A stretch of DNA of 64,000 nucleotides. Origin: Candidatus Binatia bacterium. Its GTDB lineage: Bacteria > Desulfobacterota > Binatia > UBA12015. The notes under the pieces are model-generated. The model saw nothing but the letters and a program-made list of their open reading frames with translations. It was not told the DNA's origin and did not search any database. The translations under genes were made by a program, and so were the position numbers. Positions 24,114-32,985 of this stretch are shown here, in pieces; within the stretch, counting starts at the first letter, position 1, and the number at the start of each line of letters is the position of its first letter. Where the stretch lies: positions 310,001 through 374,000 of the forward strand of contig DATCMB010000022.1 of the NCBI GenBank assembly GCA_036563615.1, read 5' to 3'.

Positions 24114-25891
24114 CGGCTGCCGCACCGCCGCAACCCGTACCGGCGCCGCCAGGCGAGCCTCTGCTCGAGCTGCGTTCCGTCACCTGCCGCTATCCGGACG
24201 CGAGCGCGCCGGCGCTCGCCGACGTCGACTTCACGCTGCGCGCCGGCGAGATCGTCGCGGTCATGGGACACAGCGGCGCCGGCAAGTCGACGCTGCTCAA
24301 GTGCTTGACGGGGATCGTGCCGCGCTTCGAGCACGCCGAGGTGACCGGCGAGCGACGCGCCTTCGCCGAACCTCTCGACCACCTTCGTCCGGGCGATCTC
24401 GCCGGACGCGTCGGCATGGTCTTCCAGGACTTCGAAGCGCAGATCTTCTCGACCAACGTCGCGCTCGAGGTCGGCTTCGCGCCGCAGCAGCTCGGCCTGC
24501 CGCGCGCCGAGATCGCCAGGCGCACCGAGCGCGCGCTCGAGCGCGTCGGGCTCGCGGGCTTCGACGCGCGCGATCCGGCGACCTTGTCCGGCGGCGAGAA
24601 GCAGCGTCTCGCGCTGGCCGGCATCCTGGCGCTCGAGCCGCGGGTCGTGCTGCTCGACGAGCCGATCACCGACATCGACCCGGAGGGCAGGCGGCGCGTG
24701 CTCGAGCTGCTGCGCGCGCTGCGCGACGAGGGCGTCGGCGTGCTGATCGTCGAGCACGACGTGCTCGCGGCGCAGGAGGCCGACCGCCTGGTGCTGCTCG
24801 CGGAGGGACGCGTGCGGGCGGACGGGCCGAGCGCCGATCTCCTGCGCGACACGGAGCTGATCGCGGCCTGCGGCGTCAGGCCGCGCGACCTCGACGTGCT
24901 CGCGCTGCGGCTCGGGATCACCGCCCCGCTGCGCGACGTCGACGAGGCGGCGGACGTCCTGCGGCGCGCGGGCTTCGTCGCGCACGCGACCCCCGACGCG
25001 CAGATACCGCACGCGCAGGCGTCGACGTCGTCCGCCGACCCGCGCGCAGAGCGCTCGCCGACCCGCGCGGAGCAGGACGAGCCGCCGCTCCTCGAGCTGC
25101 GCGACGTGTCCTTCCGCTACGGCGACGACGCCCTCGCGCTCGACGGCGTCTCGCTGCGGATCCGTGCGGGCGAGATGGTCGCGCTCGTCGGCCAGAACGG
25201 CTCGGGCAAGACGACGCTCGCGAAGCACCTGATCGGGCTGCTGCACCCCTCGCAGGGCGCGGTGCTGCTCGAGGGCAGGGACACGCGCGGGCTGTCGCTC
25301 GGCGACGTCGCGCGCCGCGTCGGCTTCGTCTTCCAGAACCCGGACCACCAGCTGTTCTCGGCGTCGGTCGCCGAGGAGGTCGCGTACGGCCCGCGCCACC
25401 TGTCGCTCACGCCAGAGGAGCTTCGGGCGCGCGTCGAGCGCGCGCTCGCGGTGTGCGGGCTCGCCGACCGTCGCGACGACGATCCCTTCTTGCTGCGCAA
25501 GGGCGAGCGGCAGCGCCTCGCGGTCGCGTCGGTGCTGGCGATCGAGCCGCGCGTGCTGATCCTCGACGAGCCGACGACCGGCCTCGACTGGCGCGAGCAG
25601 CTCGCGATCCTCGAGCTGCTGCACGAGCTCAACCGCGCCAGGGTGACGATCGTCGTGATCTCGCACTCGCCGTGGCTCGTCGCCGAGCACGCGCAGCGGG
25701 TCGTGCTGATGGCGCGCGGTCGCGTGCTGTTCGACGGTCCGGTGCACGAGCTGCTGCGCGCCGAGGAGGCGCTGCGCGCGGGCTCGTTCGTGCTGCCGGA
25801 TGCGTCGCTGCTCGGGCTGCGCTTCGGCGTCGCGGCGCGCTCGGTCGACGAGCTGGCGGCGGCGCTCGCGCGTCGGGGGACGCGGCCGTGA
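24110..25891 (+). CDS. fused tandem ECF transporter ATPase (EcfA-EcfA')
   Basis: A 593-residue protein with two ABC ATPase domains in one chain, replacing separate EcfA1 and EcfA2. Domain 1 (~15-270) has Walker A GHSGAGKST, signature LSGGEKQR, Walker B VVLLDEPITDIDP and switch VEHD. Domain 2 (~325-580) has Walker A GQNGSGKTT, FVFQNPDHQLFSASV, a degenerate signature LLRKGERQR, Walker B VLILDEPTTGLD and switch ISHSP. The linker (~285-325) is Ala/Ser/Arg-rich. The weak second signature suggests unequal ATP sites. GTG 24110 overlaps the S-component stop. It couples ATP hydrolysis to the T and S subunits. Confidence 0.93.
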   Translation: MTAAAPPQPVPAPPGEPLLELRSVTCRYPDASAPALADVDFTLRAGEIVAVMGHSGAGKSTLLKCLTGIVPRFEHAEVTGERRAFAEPLDHLRPGDLAGRVGMVFQDFEAQIFSTNVALEVGFAPQQLGLPRAEIARRTERALERVGLAGFDARDPATLSGGEKQRLALAGILALEPRVVLLDEPITDIDPEGRRRVLELLRALRDEGVGVLIVEHDVLAAQEADRLVLLAEGRVRADGPSADLLRDTELIAACGVRPRDLDVLALRLGITAPLRDVDEAADVLRRAGFVAHATPDAQIPHAQASTSSADPRAERSPTRAEQDEPPLLELRDVSFRYGDDALALDGVSLRIRAGEMVALVGQNGSGKTTLAKHLIGLLHPSQGAVLLEGRDTRGLSLGDVARRVGFVFQNPDHQLFSASVAEEVAYGPRHLSLTPEELRARVERALAVCGLADRRDDDPFLLRKGERQRLAVASVLAIEPRVLILDEPTTGLDWREQLAILELLHELNRARVTIVVISHSPWLVAEHAQRVVLMARGRVLFDGPVHELLRAEEALRAGSFVLPDASLLGLRFGVAARSVDELAAALARRGTRP

Positions 25892-26661
25892 CCTCGTCGC
25901 TCTTTCTCGACCGCGGCAGCGCCCTGCACGGCGTGCACCCGCTCACCAAGCTGTTCGCCGCGGCCGCGTTCTTCGTCGCCGTGTTCTCGCTCGAGCACCC
26001 GCTCGCGATCGCGCCGTACGTCGCGGTGCTGCTCGCCGCGGCCGCCGTCGCGCGCGCGACGCCGAACCTCGTGCGGCTGCGCCTCCTGCTGATCGCGATC
26101 CCGCTCGGGACGGTGCTCGTGTGGACGTTCTTCTTCCGACAGAGCACCGCCGACCTCGTGTTCCGTCCGTCCGTCGAGGGCCTCGTGTTCGGTCTCGGGA
26201 TGGGGCTCAAGCTGCTGAGCTTCCTGCTGATCAACGTGGTGCTGCTGTCGACCACGCGGGTCGAGGAGCTGACCTTCGCCTTCACGCGGCTCGGGCTGCC
26301 GTACCGCGTCGGCTTCGCGCTGACGCTCGCGTTTCGCCTGGTGCCGCTGTTCGCGGACTCCGCCGCGACCGTCCTGCAGGCGCAGCGTCTGCGCAGCCTG
26401 GGCGCCGAGGCGCGCGGCGTGCGCGCGCGTCTCCGCCGCACGGCGCCCGTGATCGTCCCGGTGTTCATGGGGGCGCTGCGGCGCGCGGATCAGATGGCGA
26501 TCGCGCTCGACATGCGCGGCTTCAGCCTTCCGGGACGTCGCCAGCCGCTGCTCGAGCGCCGGGTCGGGCTCCCCGACCTGTTCGTCGCGCTGATCGCGAT
26601 CGGCGCGCCGGCGAGCGCCTTCCTGATGCGCGCCGCGGGCTTCGGCCTCGTCGGTCGCTGA
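25888..26661 (+). CDS. ECF transporter transmembrane (T) component
   Basis: A 257-residue EcfT protein. It starts with HGVHPLTKLFAAAAFFVAVF, the typical EcfT/CbiQ N-terminus, has about five membrane helices, and contains two coupling motifs with Ala-Arg-Gly-like sequences (SLGAEARGVRARL and ALDMRGFSLPGRR) that contact the ATPases. The GTG start overlaps the ATPase stop (GTGA). With the two upstream genes it completes a dedicated group I ECF transporter. Confidence 0.92.
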   Translation: MTSSLFLDRGSALHGVHPLTKLFAAAAFFVAVFSLEHPLAIAPYVAVLLAAAAVARATPNLVRLRLLLIAIPLGTVLVWTFFFRQSTADLVFRPSVEGLVFGLGMGLKLLSFLLINVVLLSTTRVEELTFAFTRLGLPYRVGFALTLAFRLVPLFADSAATVLQAQRLRSLGAEARGVRARLRRTAPVIVPVFMGALRRADQMAIALDMRGFSLPGRRQPLLERRVGLPDLFVALIAIGAPASAFLMRAAGFGLVGR

Positions 26662-26674
26662 GGCGCCGGCCGTC

Positions 26675-26702
26675 TTGACACGTCCGGGGGGTTCCGTACC
26701 TA
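26675..26702 (+). promoter_or_regulatory. sigma70-type promoter of fabF
   Basis: TTGACA (26675-26680), 16-base spacer, TACCTA (26697-26702). Predicted +1 is near 26709, leaving a leader of about 19 bases before ATG 26728. Confidence 0.6.
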
Positions 26703-26727
26703 CACGAGTCACGAGGTTGCGCGGGAC

Positions 26728-28005
26728 ATGACCAGGGGAGGCCTGCAGAGACGCCGCGTTGCGATCACTGGCTTGGGCGTGGTGAGCCCGCTGGGATGCG
26801 GAGTCGAGCAGAACTGGGAAGCTCTGATGGCGGGCCGCTCCGGCATCACCCGCATCACCCGCTTCCCCTGCGACGACTTCCCGACCAAGATCGCCGGCCA
26901 GGTGCCCGACTTCTCGCCCGAGCGGTACATCGAGAAGAAGGACCGCAAGAAGATGGACGTCTTCATCCAGTACGCGCTGGGTGCGGCGACCATGGCGATG
27001 GAGGAGTCGGGGCTGAAGATCACCGACGACAACGCGGGCCGCGTGGGCTGCATCGTCGGCGTCGGGATCGGCGGCCTCGAGTCAATCGAAGAAACACATT
27101 GCAGCTTCCTCGAGTCGGGTCTGCGGCGGCTGTCGCCGTTCTTCATCCCGAAGCTGATCGGCAACCTCGCGCCCGGCCAGATCTCGATGCGCTTCGGCGC
27201 GAAGGGCATCAACTACGCGCCGACCAGCGCGTGCGCGTCGGGCGCGCACGGGGTCGGTGAGGCGTTCCGCCTGATCCGCGACGGCTACCTCGACGCGGCG
27301 ATCGCGGGCGGCGCCGAGGCCGCGGTGACGCCGCTCGGCGTCGGCGGCTTCAGCGTCATGCGCGCGCTGTCGACGCGCAACGACGAGCCCGAGCGCGCGA
27401 GCCGCCCGTTCGACCGCGACCGTGACGGCTTCGTGATCGGCGAGGGCGCGGCAATCCTGATCCTCGAGGAGATGGAGTCGGCGCTCCAGCGCGGCGCGCG
27501 GATCCACGCGGAGATCGTCGGCTACGGCGCGAACGCGGACGCGTACCACATCACGCAGCCGGCGCCCGAGGGCCGCGGCGCGGCGGAGTGCATGCGGCTC
27601 GCGCTCGAGGACGCCGGCGTCGAGCCGCACCAGGTGGGCTACGTCAACGCGCACGGCACCTCGACGGAGGCCAACGACGCCAACGAGACCACCGCGATCA
27701 AGAAGGTCTTCGGCGAGCACGCGGCGCGCCTCGCGGTGAGCTCGACGAAGTCGATGACCGGACACCTGCTCGGCGCGGCCGGCAGCCTCGAGGCCGTGTA
27801 CACCGCGCTCGCGGTGCGCGAGCAGATGCTGCCGCCGACCATCAACTACGAAAACCCCGACCCGGCCTGCGACCTCGACTACGTCCCCAACCAGGCTCGG
27901 CGCGCGAGCTTCGAGGTCGCGATCTCGAACTCGTTCGGATTCGGCGGCACCAACGCGTGTCTCGTGTTCCGCCGGTTCGAGCCGAGCGGCGGCGGCGAGC
28001 GCTGA
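26728..28005 (+). CDS. fabF: 3-oxoacyl-[acyl-carrier-protein] synthase II
   Basis: Elongating condensing enzyme of type II fatty-acid synthesis, 425 residues. The catalytic triad is visible: Cys169 in [10 protein letters not shown], His in [15 protein letters not shown], and His in [13 protein letters not shown]; the glycine-rich SFGFGGTNA end is also present. ATG 26728 follows a good promoter. It is isolated from acpP/fabG/fabD here, whereas plsX lies 11 kb away. Some FabF-like proteins serve polyketide or specialised lipid pathways, but length and motifs fit housekeeping FabF. Confidence 0.95.
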   Translation: MTRGGLQRRRVAITGLGVVSPLGCGVEQNWEALMAGRSGITRITRFPCDDFPTKIAGQVPDFSPERYIEKKDRKKMDVFIQYALGAATMAMEESGLKITDDNAGRVGCIVGVGIGGLESIEETHCSFLESGLRRLSPFFIPKLIGNLAPGQISMRFGAKGINYAPTSACASGAHGVGEAFRLIRDGYLDAAIAGGAEAAVTPLGVGGFSVMRALSTRNDEPERASRPFDRDRDGFVIGEGAAILILEEMESALQRGARIHAEIVGYGANADAYHITQPAPEGRGAAECMRLALEDAGVEPHQVGYVNAHGTSTEANDANETTAIKKVFGEHAARLAVSSTKSMTGHLLGAAGSLEAVYTALAVREQMLPPTINYENPDPACDLDYVPNQARRASFEVAISNSFGFGGTNACLVFRRFEPSGGGER

Positions 28006-28043
28006 CCGCCTCCGGACGCGAGCTGTCTCCCGGACGCCGCTCG

Positions 28044-29102
28044 ATGAGCTTCTCCGATCTCTTGCGCCGGCAGCTCGTCTTCATCGTCGGCAAGGGCGGC
28101 GTCGGTCGCACGACGGTGACGCTCGGCATCGCGCTCGAGGCGGCGCGTCGCGGACAGCGCGTGCTCGCGGTAGAGCTCGAGGGCGCGCGCGGTCTCGAGG
28201 CGGCGCTCGCGGCGCAGCGCGCGTCGACGTCGCCCCCCGAGGGTCTCGACCGCATCGAGTACATGGCGATCGACGGACGGCGCGCGCTCGAGGAGTACCT
28301 GTCGCTGATCATCCCGGTGCGCCGCCTGCTGAAGACGGTGTTCTCGAGCAGCGTCTACCAGTACTTCGTGGCGGCGGCGCCCGGGCTGAAGGAGCTGATG
28401 ACGGTCGGCAAGCTCTGGTACGAGGCCGACCGTCGCCGCGGCAAGGACGGCCAGCCGCACGAGCTCGTGCTGGTCGACGGTCCGGCGACGGGCCACAGCC
28501 TGCAGTACCTGCGCATGCCGCAGGCGGCGCTCGAGGCGTTCACGAGCGGGCTCGTGCACCGCGAGGCGGAGCGCGTCGTCGGTCTCTTGCGCGATCCCGA
28601 GGCGACCGCGGTCGTCGTGGTCACGCTGCCCGAGGAGATGCCGGCCAACGAGAGCTGCGACATGTACCGCGGCCTGAACGAGCTCGGCATGCACACCGCG
28701 CTGCTGGTCGTGAATCAGGTGCACACCGCGCCGTGCACGCGCGCCGAGCTCGAGGAGGTCGCGAGCCGGCTGCGTGCCGACGCGGTCGCGACGCGCGGCA
28801 AGCGGCGCGAGCGTGCCGAGCGCAAGGACGCCAAGGAGGGCAGGGACGGCAAGAGCGCCGGCCGCGACGCGCTGCTCGCCGAGATCCTGGCCCGCGCCGA
28901 GGAGGAGCTCGGCTGGTCGGAGATCAACGCCGCGCACCTCGAGCGTCTCGCCAAGGAGATCCCGGTGCCGACCGTCAAGCTGCCCTACATCTTCAACGAG
29001 GAGTTCGGCGCCGAGGAGGTCTGCCAGCTCGGCCGCGAGCTCTCGACGCAGCTCGACGCGACCGGCGCCGCGCGCCCCGCGCGCGCGAAGAGTCCGCGCT
29101 GA
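28044..29102 (+). CDS. ArsA/Get3-like ATPase, subunit with altered Walker A (GKGGVGR)
   Basis: A 352-residue deviant-Walker P-loop ATPase of the ArsA/Get3/MinD group. The P-loop reads GKGGVGRTTVT: the signature lysine (Lys17) is present, but the phosphate-binding Walker A lysine is Arg (Arg22). A switch-like LVLVDGPATGHSLQYLRMP and VNQVHTAPCTRAELEE follow, and a highly charged insert lies at ~250-285 (RGKRRERAERKDAKEGRDGK). It is followed almost at once by a second family member with the opposite lysine pattern. Proteins of this type bind membrane or metalloid clients; the client is unknown. Confidence 0.85.
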   Translation: MSFSDLLRRQLVFIVGKGGVGRTTVTLGIALEAARRGQRVLAVELEGARGLEAALAAQRASTSPPEGLDRIEYMAIDGRRALEEYLSLIIPVRRLLKTVFSSSVYQYFVAAAPGLKELMTVGKLWYEADRRRGKDGQPHELVLVDGPATGHSLQYLRMPQAALEAFTSGLVHREAERVVGLLRDPEATAVVVVTLPEEMPANESCDMYRGLNELGMHTALLVVNQVHTAPCTRAELEEVASRLRADAVATRGKRRERAERKDAKEGRDGKSAGRDALLAEILARAEEELGWSEINAAHLERLAKEIPVPTVKLPYIFNEEFGAEEVCQLGRELSTQLDATGAARPARAKSPR

Positions 29103-29110
29103 GGATCGCC

Positions 29111-30349
29111 GTGGTCGCCGCGCGCAGCACCGCCGAGCTCTCGCAGCTGGTCGAGCGTCACCGGATCATCGTGTGCGCGGGCTCGGGCGGCGTCGGCAAG
29201 ACGACGACGGCCGCGGCGCTCGCGCTCTGGGGTGCGCTGTGCGGACGGCGCGCGATCGTGCTCACCATCGATCCGGCGCGACGGCTCGCCGACTCGCTGG
29301 GCGTCGGCCCGATCGGCAACACTCCGGTCGAGGTGCCGCGCGAGGTGCTGGCGAACCTCGGCCGCGAGGTGCGCGGCTCGCTGTCCGCGATGATGCTCGA
29401 CCAGAAGGGGAGCTGGGACGAGCTCGTCGAGCGCCACGCGCCGAGCCCGGAGGTGCGCGAGCGCATCCTCGAGAACCGCTTCTACCGCCAGCTCTCGCAG
29501 AGCTTCGCGGGCTCGCAGGAGTACATGGCGGTCGAGCAGCTCGGCGAGCTCGAGGCGTCGGGACGCTACGACCTGATCGTCGTCGACACGCCGCCGACGC
29601 AGCACGCGCTCGACTTCCTGGAAGCGCCCGAGCGCCTGCTCGCGTTCCTCGACCGCAAGATCGTCAAGTGGTTCGTCAAGCCGTCGTTCTCCGCCGGCTG
29701 GTCGACGCTGCGCACGATGAATCGCACGGTCGGCTTCCTGCTGCACAAGATCGAGGACGCGACCGGCGTGTCGGCGCTCGCCGACGTGACCGACTTCTTC
29801 GGCGCGATGGGCGGGCTGTTCGAGGACTTCGAGCCGCGCGTGCAGCGCGTGACGCAGCTGCTGCGCCAGCCGGAGACGGCGTTCCTTCTCGTCGCCGGGC
29901 CGGACGAGCAGGTGCTCGACCAGGCGGAGTACCTCGCGGGGCAGATGGCGGCGCGCGGCATGCCGCTCAAGGGCGTGGTGATGAACCGCGTGCACCCGCT
30001 GGTCGTGCACGACGGCATCGCGGACTCGGTCGAGGCGGTGACCGCGCTGCTCGAGGAGGTGCTGAGCGGCGAGCCGCAGAAGAGCCCCGCTCCGCCGCTC
30101 GAGAGCACGCGGCGCTCGGGCAAGGCGCCCGCGCCGGCCGCGCGCCGCGCGTCGCTCGCCGAGCGTCTGGCGCGCAACTTCGTCGCCTACCAGACGCGCG
30201 CGCGCGGCGACGCGGTGCGGATGGAGATCTTCCGCCAGGCCCTGCCGCGCGGCGTGCCGCTGGTCCAGGTGCCGAACCTGACCGGCGACGTGCACGACCT
30301 CTCGGGTCTGCTGCTCCTGCACCCGCACCTGTTCGGCGCGCGCGCTTGA
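29111..30349 (+). CDS. ArsA/Get3-like ATPase, subunit lacking the signature lysine (GSGGVGK)
   Basis: A 412-residue ArsA-type ATPase. The P-loop reads GSGGVGKTTTA: Walker A Lys30 is intact while the signature lysine is Ser25. Other motifs are TIDPARRLADSLG (switch/A-loop), VVDTPPTQHALDFLEAP (Switch I) and VMNRVHPL. The family's C-terminal client-binding helices are represented by a long Ala/Pro/Arg linker and a terminal domain (~345-412). GTG 29111 is the first standard start; a CTG at 29099 overlapping the previous TGA (CTGA) would add four residues. Pairing with the preceding gene as a heterodimer is inferred from the complementary lysines. Confidence 0.87.
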   Translation: MVAARSTAELSQLVERHRIIVCAGSGGVGKTTTAAALALWGALCGRRAIVLTIDPARRLADSLGVGPIGNTPVEVPREVLANLGREVRGSLSAMMLDQKGSWDELVERHAPSPEVRERILENRFYRQLSQSFAGSQEYMAVEQLGELEASGRYDLIVVDTPPTQHALDFLEAPERLLAFLDRKIVKWFVKPSFSAGWSTLRTMNRTVGFLLHKIEDATGVSALADVTDFFGAMGGLFEDFEPRVQRVTQLLRQPETAFLLVAGPDEQVLDQAEYLAGQMAARGMPLKGVVMNRVHPLVVHDGIADSVEAVTALLEEVLSGEPQKSPAPPLESTRRSGKAPAPAARRASLAERLARNFVAYQTRARGDAVRMEIFRQALPRGVPLVQVPNLTGDVHDLSGLLLLHPHLFGARA

Positions 30350-30434
30350 CGCGCATGCGTATGTGCTTGACGGGCGCGCGCACGACCCCCGACGGGTGTG
30401 TCCGCGTGCTCGACGCACGCGACGCGCTCGGCTC

Positions 30435-31796
30435 TCAGCTCGCGATCGCCGTCGAATCGGACGCCGAGCCCGCGCCGCGCTCGGTCACCGGCTGCGCGAC
30501 GATCCACTCGAACGTCCCGTACGCGCCGCACGCGCAGCGGTCGCGCCACTCGGCGCTCTCCCGTCCGCAGCGCCGGCAGGAGTAGGCGAACGGCCGATGG
30601 CTGCCGGTCGCGGCGCGCGCGAGCAGCGTCGCGGCCTCGCGGTCGTGACCGCGCGCCAGCGCCAGCTCGCCCGCGACGAGGTCGCGCTCGGGCGTGACGT
30701 CGATGCCCTCGGCGCGATAGGTCGGCGTGTCCTTGACGATCTCCGCGAGCTCGGCCTCCGCCGCCGAATGTCGCCCGGTCGCGACCAGGGTGCGGGCCAG
30801 CATGAGCCGGGGCGCGGCGAGACGGTTGCCCGCGCAGGCGTCGCGCAGGATCGGCAGCGAGCGCTCCGCCTGTCCGGTGCTCGCGTGCAGCGCGGTCAGG
30901 CGCTCGAGCAGGACGCCGCTCGGGTTGCGCCGGATGGCGTCGCGGTAGAGGCGCTCCGCGGCGCGCACGTCGCCCGCGGCGCGCGCGCGCTGGGCGAGGG
31001 CGACCACCGCCGGCAGGAAGTCGGGCGCTTCGCCGAGGATCCGGCGTAGCGCGTGTCCGCCGCCGGCGGCGTCGGCGTCGGCCGCGCGGTAGCGCATCGC
31101 GAGCAGCATCTCCTGCGCCTCGGCGCGCCGCAGCGGCTCGCGCTCGACGCTGACGAGGCGCTGCGCGCTCGCCGCCGCGTCGGCGAAGCGGCCTTCCGCG
31201 GCGAGCGCCGCGGTGAGATCGGCGAGCAGGCGAGGGCTGTCCGGCTCGAGGCGGACCGCCTCCTGCAGCCAGTCGATCGCCGCGCCCGCGTTGCCGCGGC
31301 GCATGGCGAGCAGCCCGAGCTGGTGCAGCAGCCGCGGCTCGCTGCCGAGCTGGCTGCGCGCCGATTCGAGCAGCCGACGCGCGGTCTCGAGCTCGCCGCG
31401 CGCCTCGTACGTCCGCGCGAGCGCCATCACGGCCTCGAGGTCGCGCGGGTGCCGCTCGACGTAGCGCTCGAGCCTGCGCGTCGCGGTGTCGAAGTCACCG
31501 GACCAGAGCCGCCGGTGTCCTTCGTCGCGCACCCGCAGCATGGATTGACGCTTGCGCTCGCGACGCTGCTCGCGCCAGCTCGACACGCTGCTCACGCTCG
31601 AGCGCAGCATGCCGCCGAGCAGCACCAGCGCCGCGCCGAGCGCCAGCGCGCCGAGCACCAAAGCCGCCATCGGCAGCTCGAGCGACGACTGCGGGCCCAG
31701 CAACAACGAGACGGTGTGCCCGTTGTGGTAGAACAGGTACCCGACACCCCCGCCGATCAATCCGACGAGGAGGGCTACGGCGAGGCGACGCAGCAG
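30435..31796 (-). CDS. LapA-LapB-like TPR protein with rubredoxin-type C-terminus, probable CTG start
   Basis: About 453 residues. The N-terminus has two membrane segments (RLAVALLVGLIGGGVGYLF and ALVLGALALGAALVLLGG) joined by a short loop with HNGHTVSLLLGP, the LapA (DUF1049) pattern. About nine TPR-like repeats follow (~100-385). The C-terminal ~35 residues contain CRRCGRESAEWRDRCACG, a rubredoxin-like knuckle as in E. coli LapB/YciM. E. coli LapB targets LpxC to FtsH; the same role is plausible. No ATG, GTG or TTG occurs between the preceding in-frame TAG and TTG 31760, which would cut the first membrane helix; CTG 31796 is the natural start. Confidence 0.82.
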   Translation of the reverse strand: MLRRLAVALLVGLIGGGVGYLFYHNGHTVSLLLGPQSSLELPMAALVLGALALGAALVLLGGMLRSSVSSVSSWREQRRERKRQSMLRVRDEGHRRLWSGDFDTATRRLERYVERHPRDLEAVMALARTYEARGELETARRLLESARSQLGSEPRLLHQLGLLAMRRGNAGAAIDWLQEAVRLEPDSPRLLADLTAALAAEGRFADAAASAQRLVSVEREPLRRAEAQEMLLAMRYRAADADAAGGGHALRRILGEAPDFLPAVVALAQRARAAGDVRAAERLYRDAIRRNPSGVLLERLTALHASTGQAERSLPILRDACAGNRLAAPRLMLARTLVATGRHSAAEAELAEIVKDTPTYRAEGIDVTPERDLVAGELALARGHDREAATLLARAATGSHRPFAYSCRRCGRESAEWRDRCACGAYGTFEWIVAQPVTERGAGSASDSTAIAS

Positions 31797-31799
31797 CGT

Positions 31800-32228
31800 C
31801 TACCTCGTGCTGTCGGCTTCGCGCGCGGCGGCCGCGGCGAGCTCGGTCGAGGACGCCGGCAGCGTGCGACGCGGTGCCTGCGCCCAGAGGCGTTCGAGAT
31901 CGTAGAAGTCGCGCACGGGTGCATAGAACACGTGCACGACGACGTCGCCGAAGTCGAGCAGAACCCACTGGCCGTGGCGCAGCCCTTCGACGGCGAGCGG
32001 ACGGTAGCCCGCCTTGCGGCAGACCTCTTCGACGTGCTCCGCGATCGCGCGGACCTGCGTGTCGGAGCGTCCCGAGACGATCACGAAGTAGTCCGCGAGC
32101 GAGGTGTGCTCGCGGACGTCGAGGATCGCGAGGTCGGCGCCCTTCTTGTCGAGCGCCGCTTCCGCGCAGAGCACGGCGCGCTCCCACGTGGCGTCCTTGC
32201 TCTGCTTGCGCGACGGGGATCGACTCAC
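31800..32228 (-). CDS. rsfS: ribosomal silencing factor RsfS
   Basis: A 142-residue protein that binds ribosomal protein uL14 and blocks subunit joining in starvation. The family core is clear: DLAILDVREHTSLADYFVIV, SGRSDTQVRAIAEHVEE, GQWVLLDFGDVVVHVF and RDFYDLERLW. GTG 32228 is chosen because known N-termini are short; AAGGGAG lies 13 bases upstream, a slightly long spacing. The C-terminal ~20 residues are an Ala-rich extension. It lies directly after nadD, the usual bacterial order (nadD-rsfS). Confidence 0.92.
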   Translation of the reverse strand: MSRSPSRKQSKDATWERAVLCAEAALDKKGADLAILDVREHTSLADYFVIVSGRSDTQVRAIAEHVEEVCRKAGYRPLAVEGLRHGQWVLLDFGDVVVHVFYAPVRDFYDLERLWAQAPRRTLPASSTELAAAAAREADSTR

Positions 32229-32271
32229 GACGAGGCGAAGACTCCCTTCCCGTTGTGGCGCCTGCCGCAGC

Positions 32272-32961
32272 TCAACGGGTCGTCCCGGCCGGCGCAGCGG
32301 CGTACAGACCGTGCGCGGCAATGTACTCGACGACGGCATCGGGAGTGAGGAAGCGGATCGAGCGCCCGGCGGCGACCGCAGCGCGCAGCGCCGAGGCGGA
32401 GACGTCGATGGCGGTCACCGGGATGAAATCCAAGCGGTGCCCGCTTTGATGACGGAAACTACCGATGTCCGAGACGTAGCAGAACGTACCCCGTGCGGCA
32501 ATGTGGGGCGACGCGATGCGCAGGGCATCCGGACCGGGCGCGACCTCGTGCGGCGGCCGCGAGGTGACGACGAGGTCGCACTCGAACGGGATCTCCTCCC
32601 AGCGGTGCCAGGTGTGGAAGTCGCGGAACGCGTCGAGGCCGACGATGAGCACGAACGAGCGCTGCGGGTGGCGCTCCTTCAGCACGCGGATGGTGTCGAT
32701 CGTGTAGGACGGTCCGCTGCGCTCGAGCTCGACCGGCTCGACCCGCAGCCCGGGCCCGCCCGCGACGGCGAGCTCGAGCATCCGCAGACGGTCTTCCGCC
32801 GGCGCGACCCCGAGCGCGTCCTTGTGCGGCGGCGTGCTCGCCGGGATGAGCCACACCTCGTCGAGCTCCGCGCGCTCGCGGACCTCCTCCGCGGCGCGCA
32901 GGTGGCCGAAGTGCACCGGGTTGAAGCTGCCTCCGTAGAGGCCGGTACGCGTGCCGCTCAG
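32272..32961 (-). CDS. nadD: nicotinate-nucleotide adenylyltransferase, probable CTG start
   Basis: Transfers AMP to nicotinate mononucleotide in NAD synthesis; 229 residues from the start chosen. The family's first motif GLYGGSFNPVHFGHL is present at ~8-22, followed by IPASTPPHK, RSFVLIVGLDAFRDFHTWHR and the C-terminal DVSASALRAAVAAGRSIRFL (xSxTxxR-like). The frame has a stop (proA's own TGA) at 32988-32986, and between it and the motif the only start-like codon is CTG 32961, with GAGG six bases upstream. The first GTG (32916) would delete the ATP-binding motif. It is essential in most bacteria, so CTG initiation is likely real. Confidence 0.92.
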   Translation of the reverse strand: MSGTRTGLYGGSFNPVHFGHLRAAEEVRERAELDEVWLIPASTPPHKDALGVAPAEDRLRMLELAVAGGPGLRVEPVELERSGPSYTIDTIRVLKERHPQRSFVLIVGLDAFRDFHTWHRWEEIPFECDLVVTSRPPHEVAPGPDALRIASPHIAARGTFCYVSDIGSFRHQSGHRLDFIPVTAIDVSASALRAAVAAGRSIRFLTPDAVVEYIAAHGLYAAAPAGTTR

Positions 32962-32985
32962 CGCGCGCCTCGCGTGTCGCGTCGC

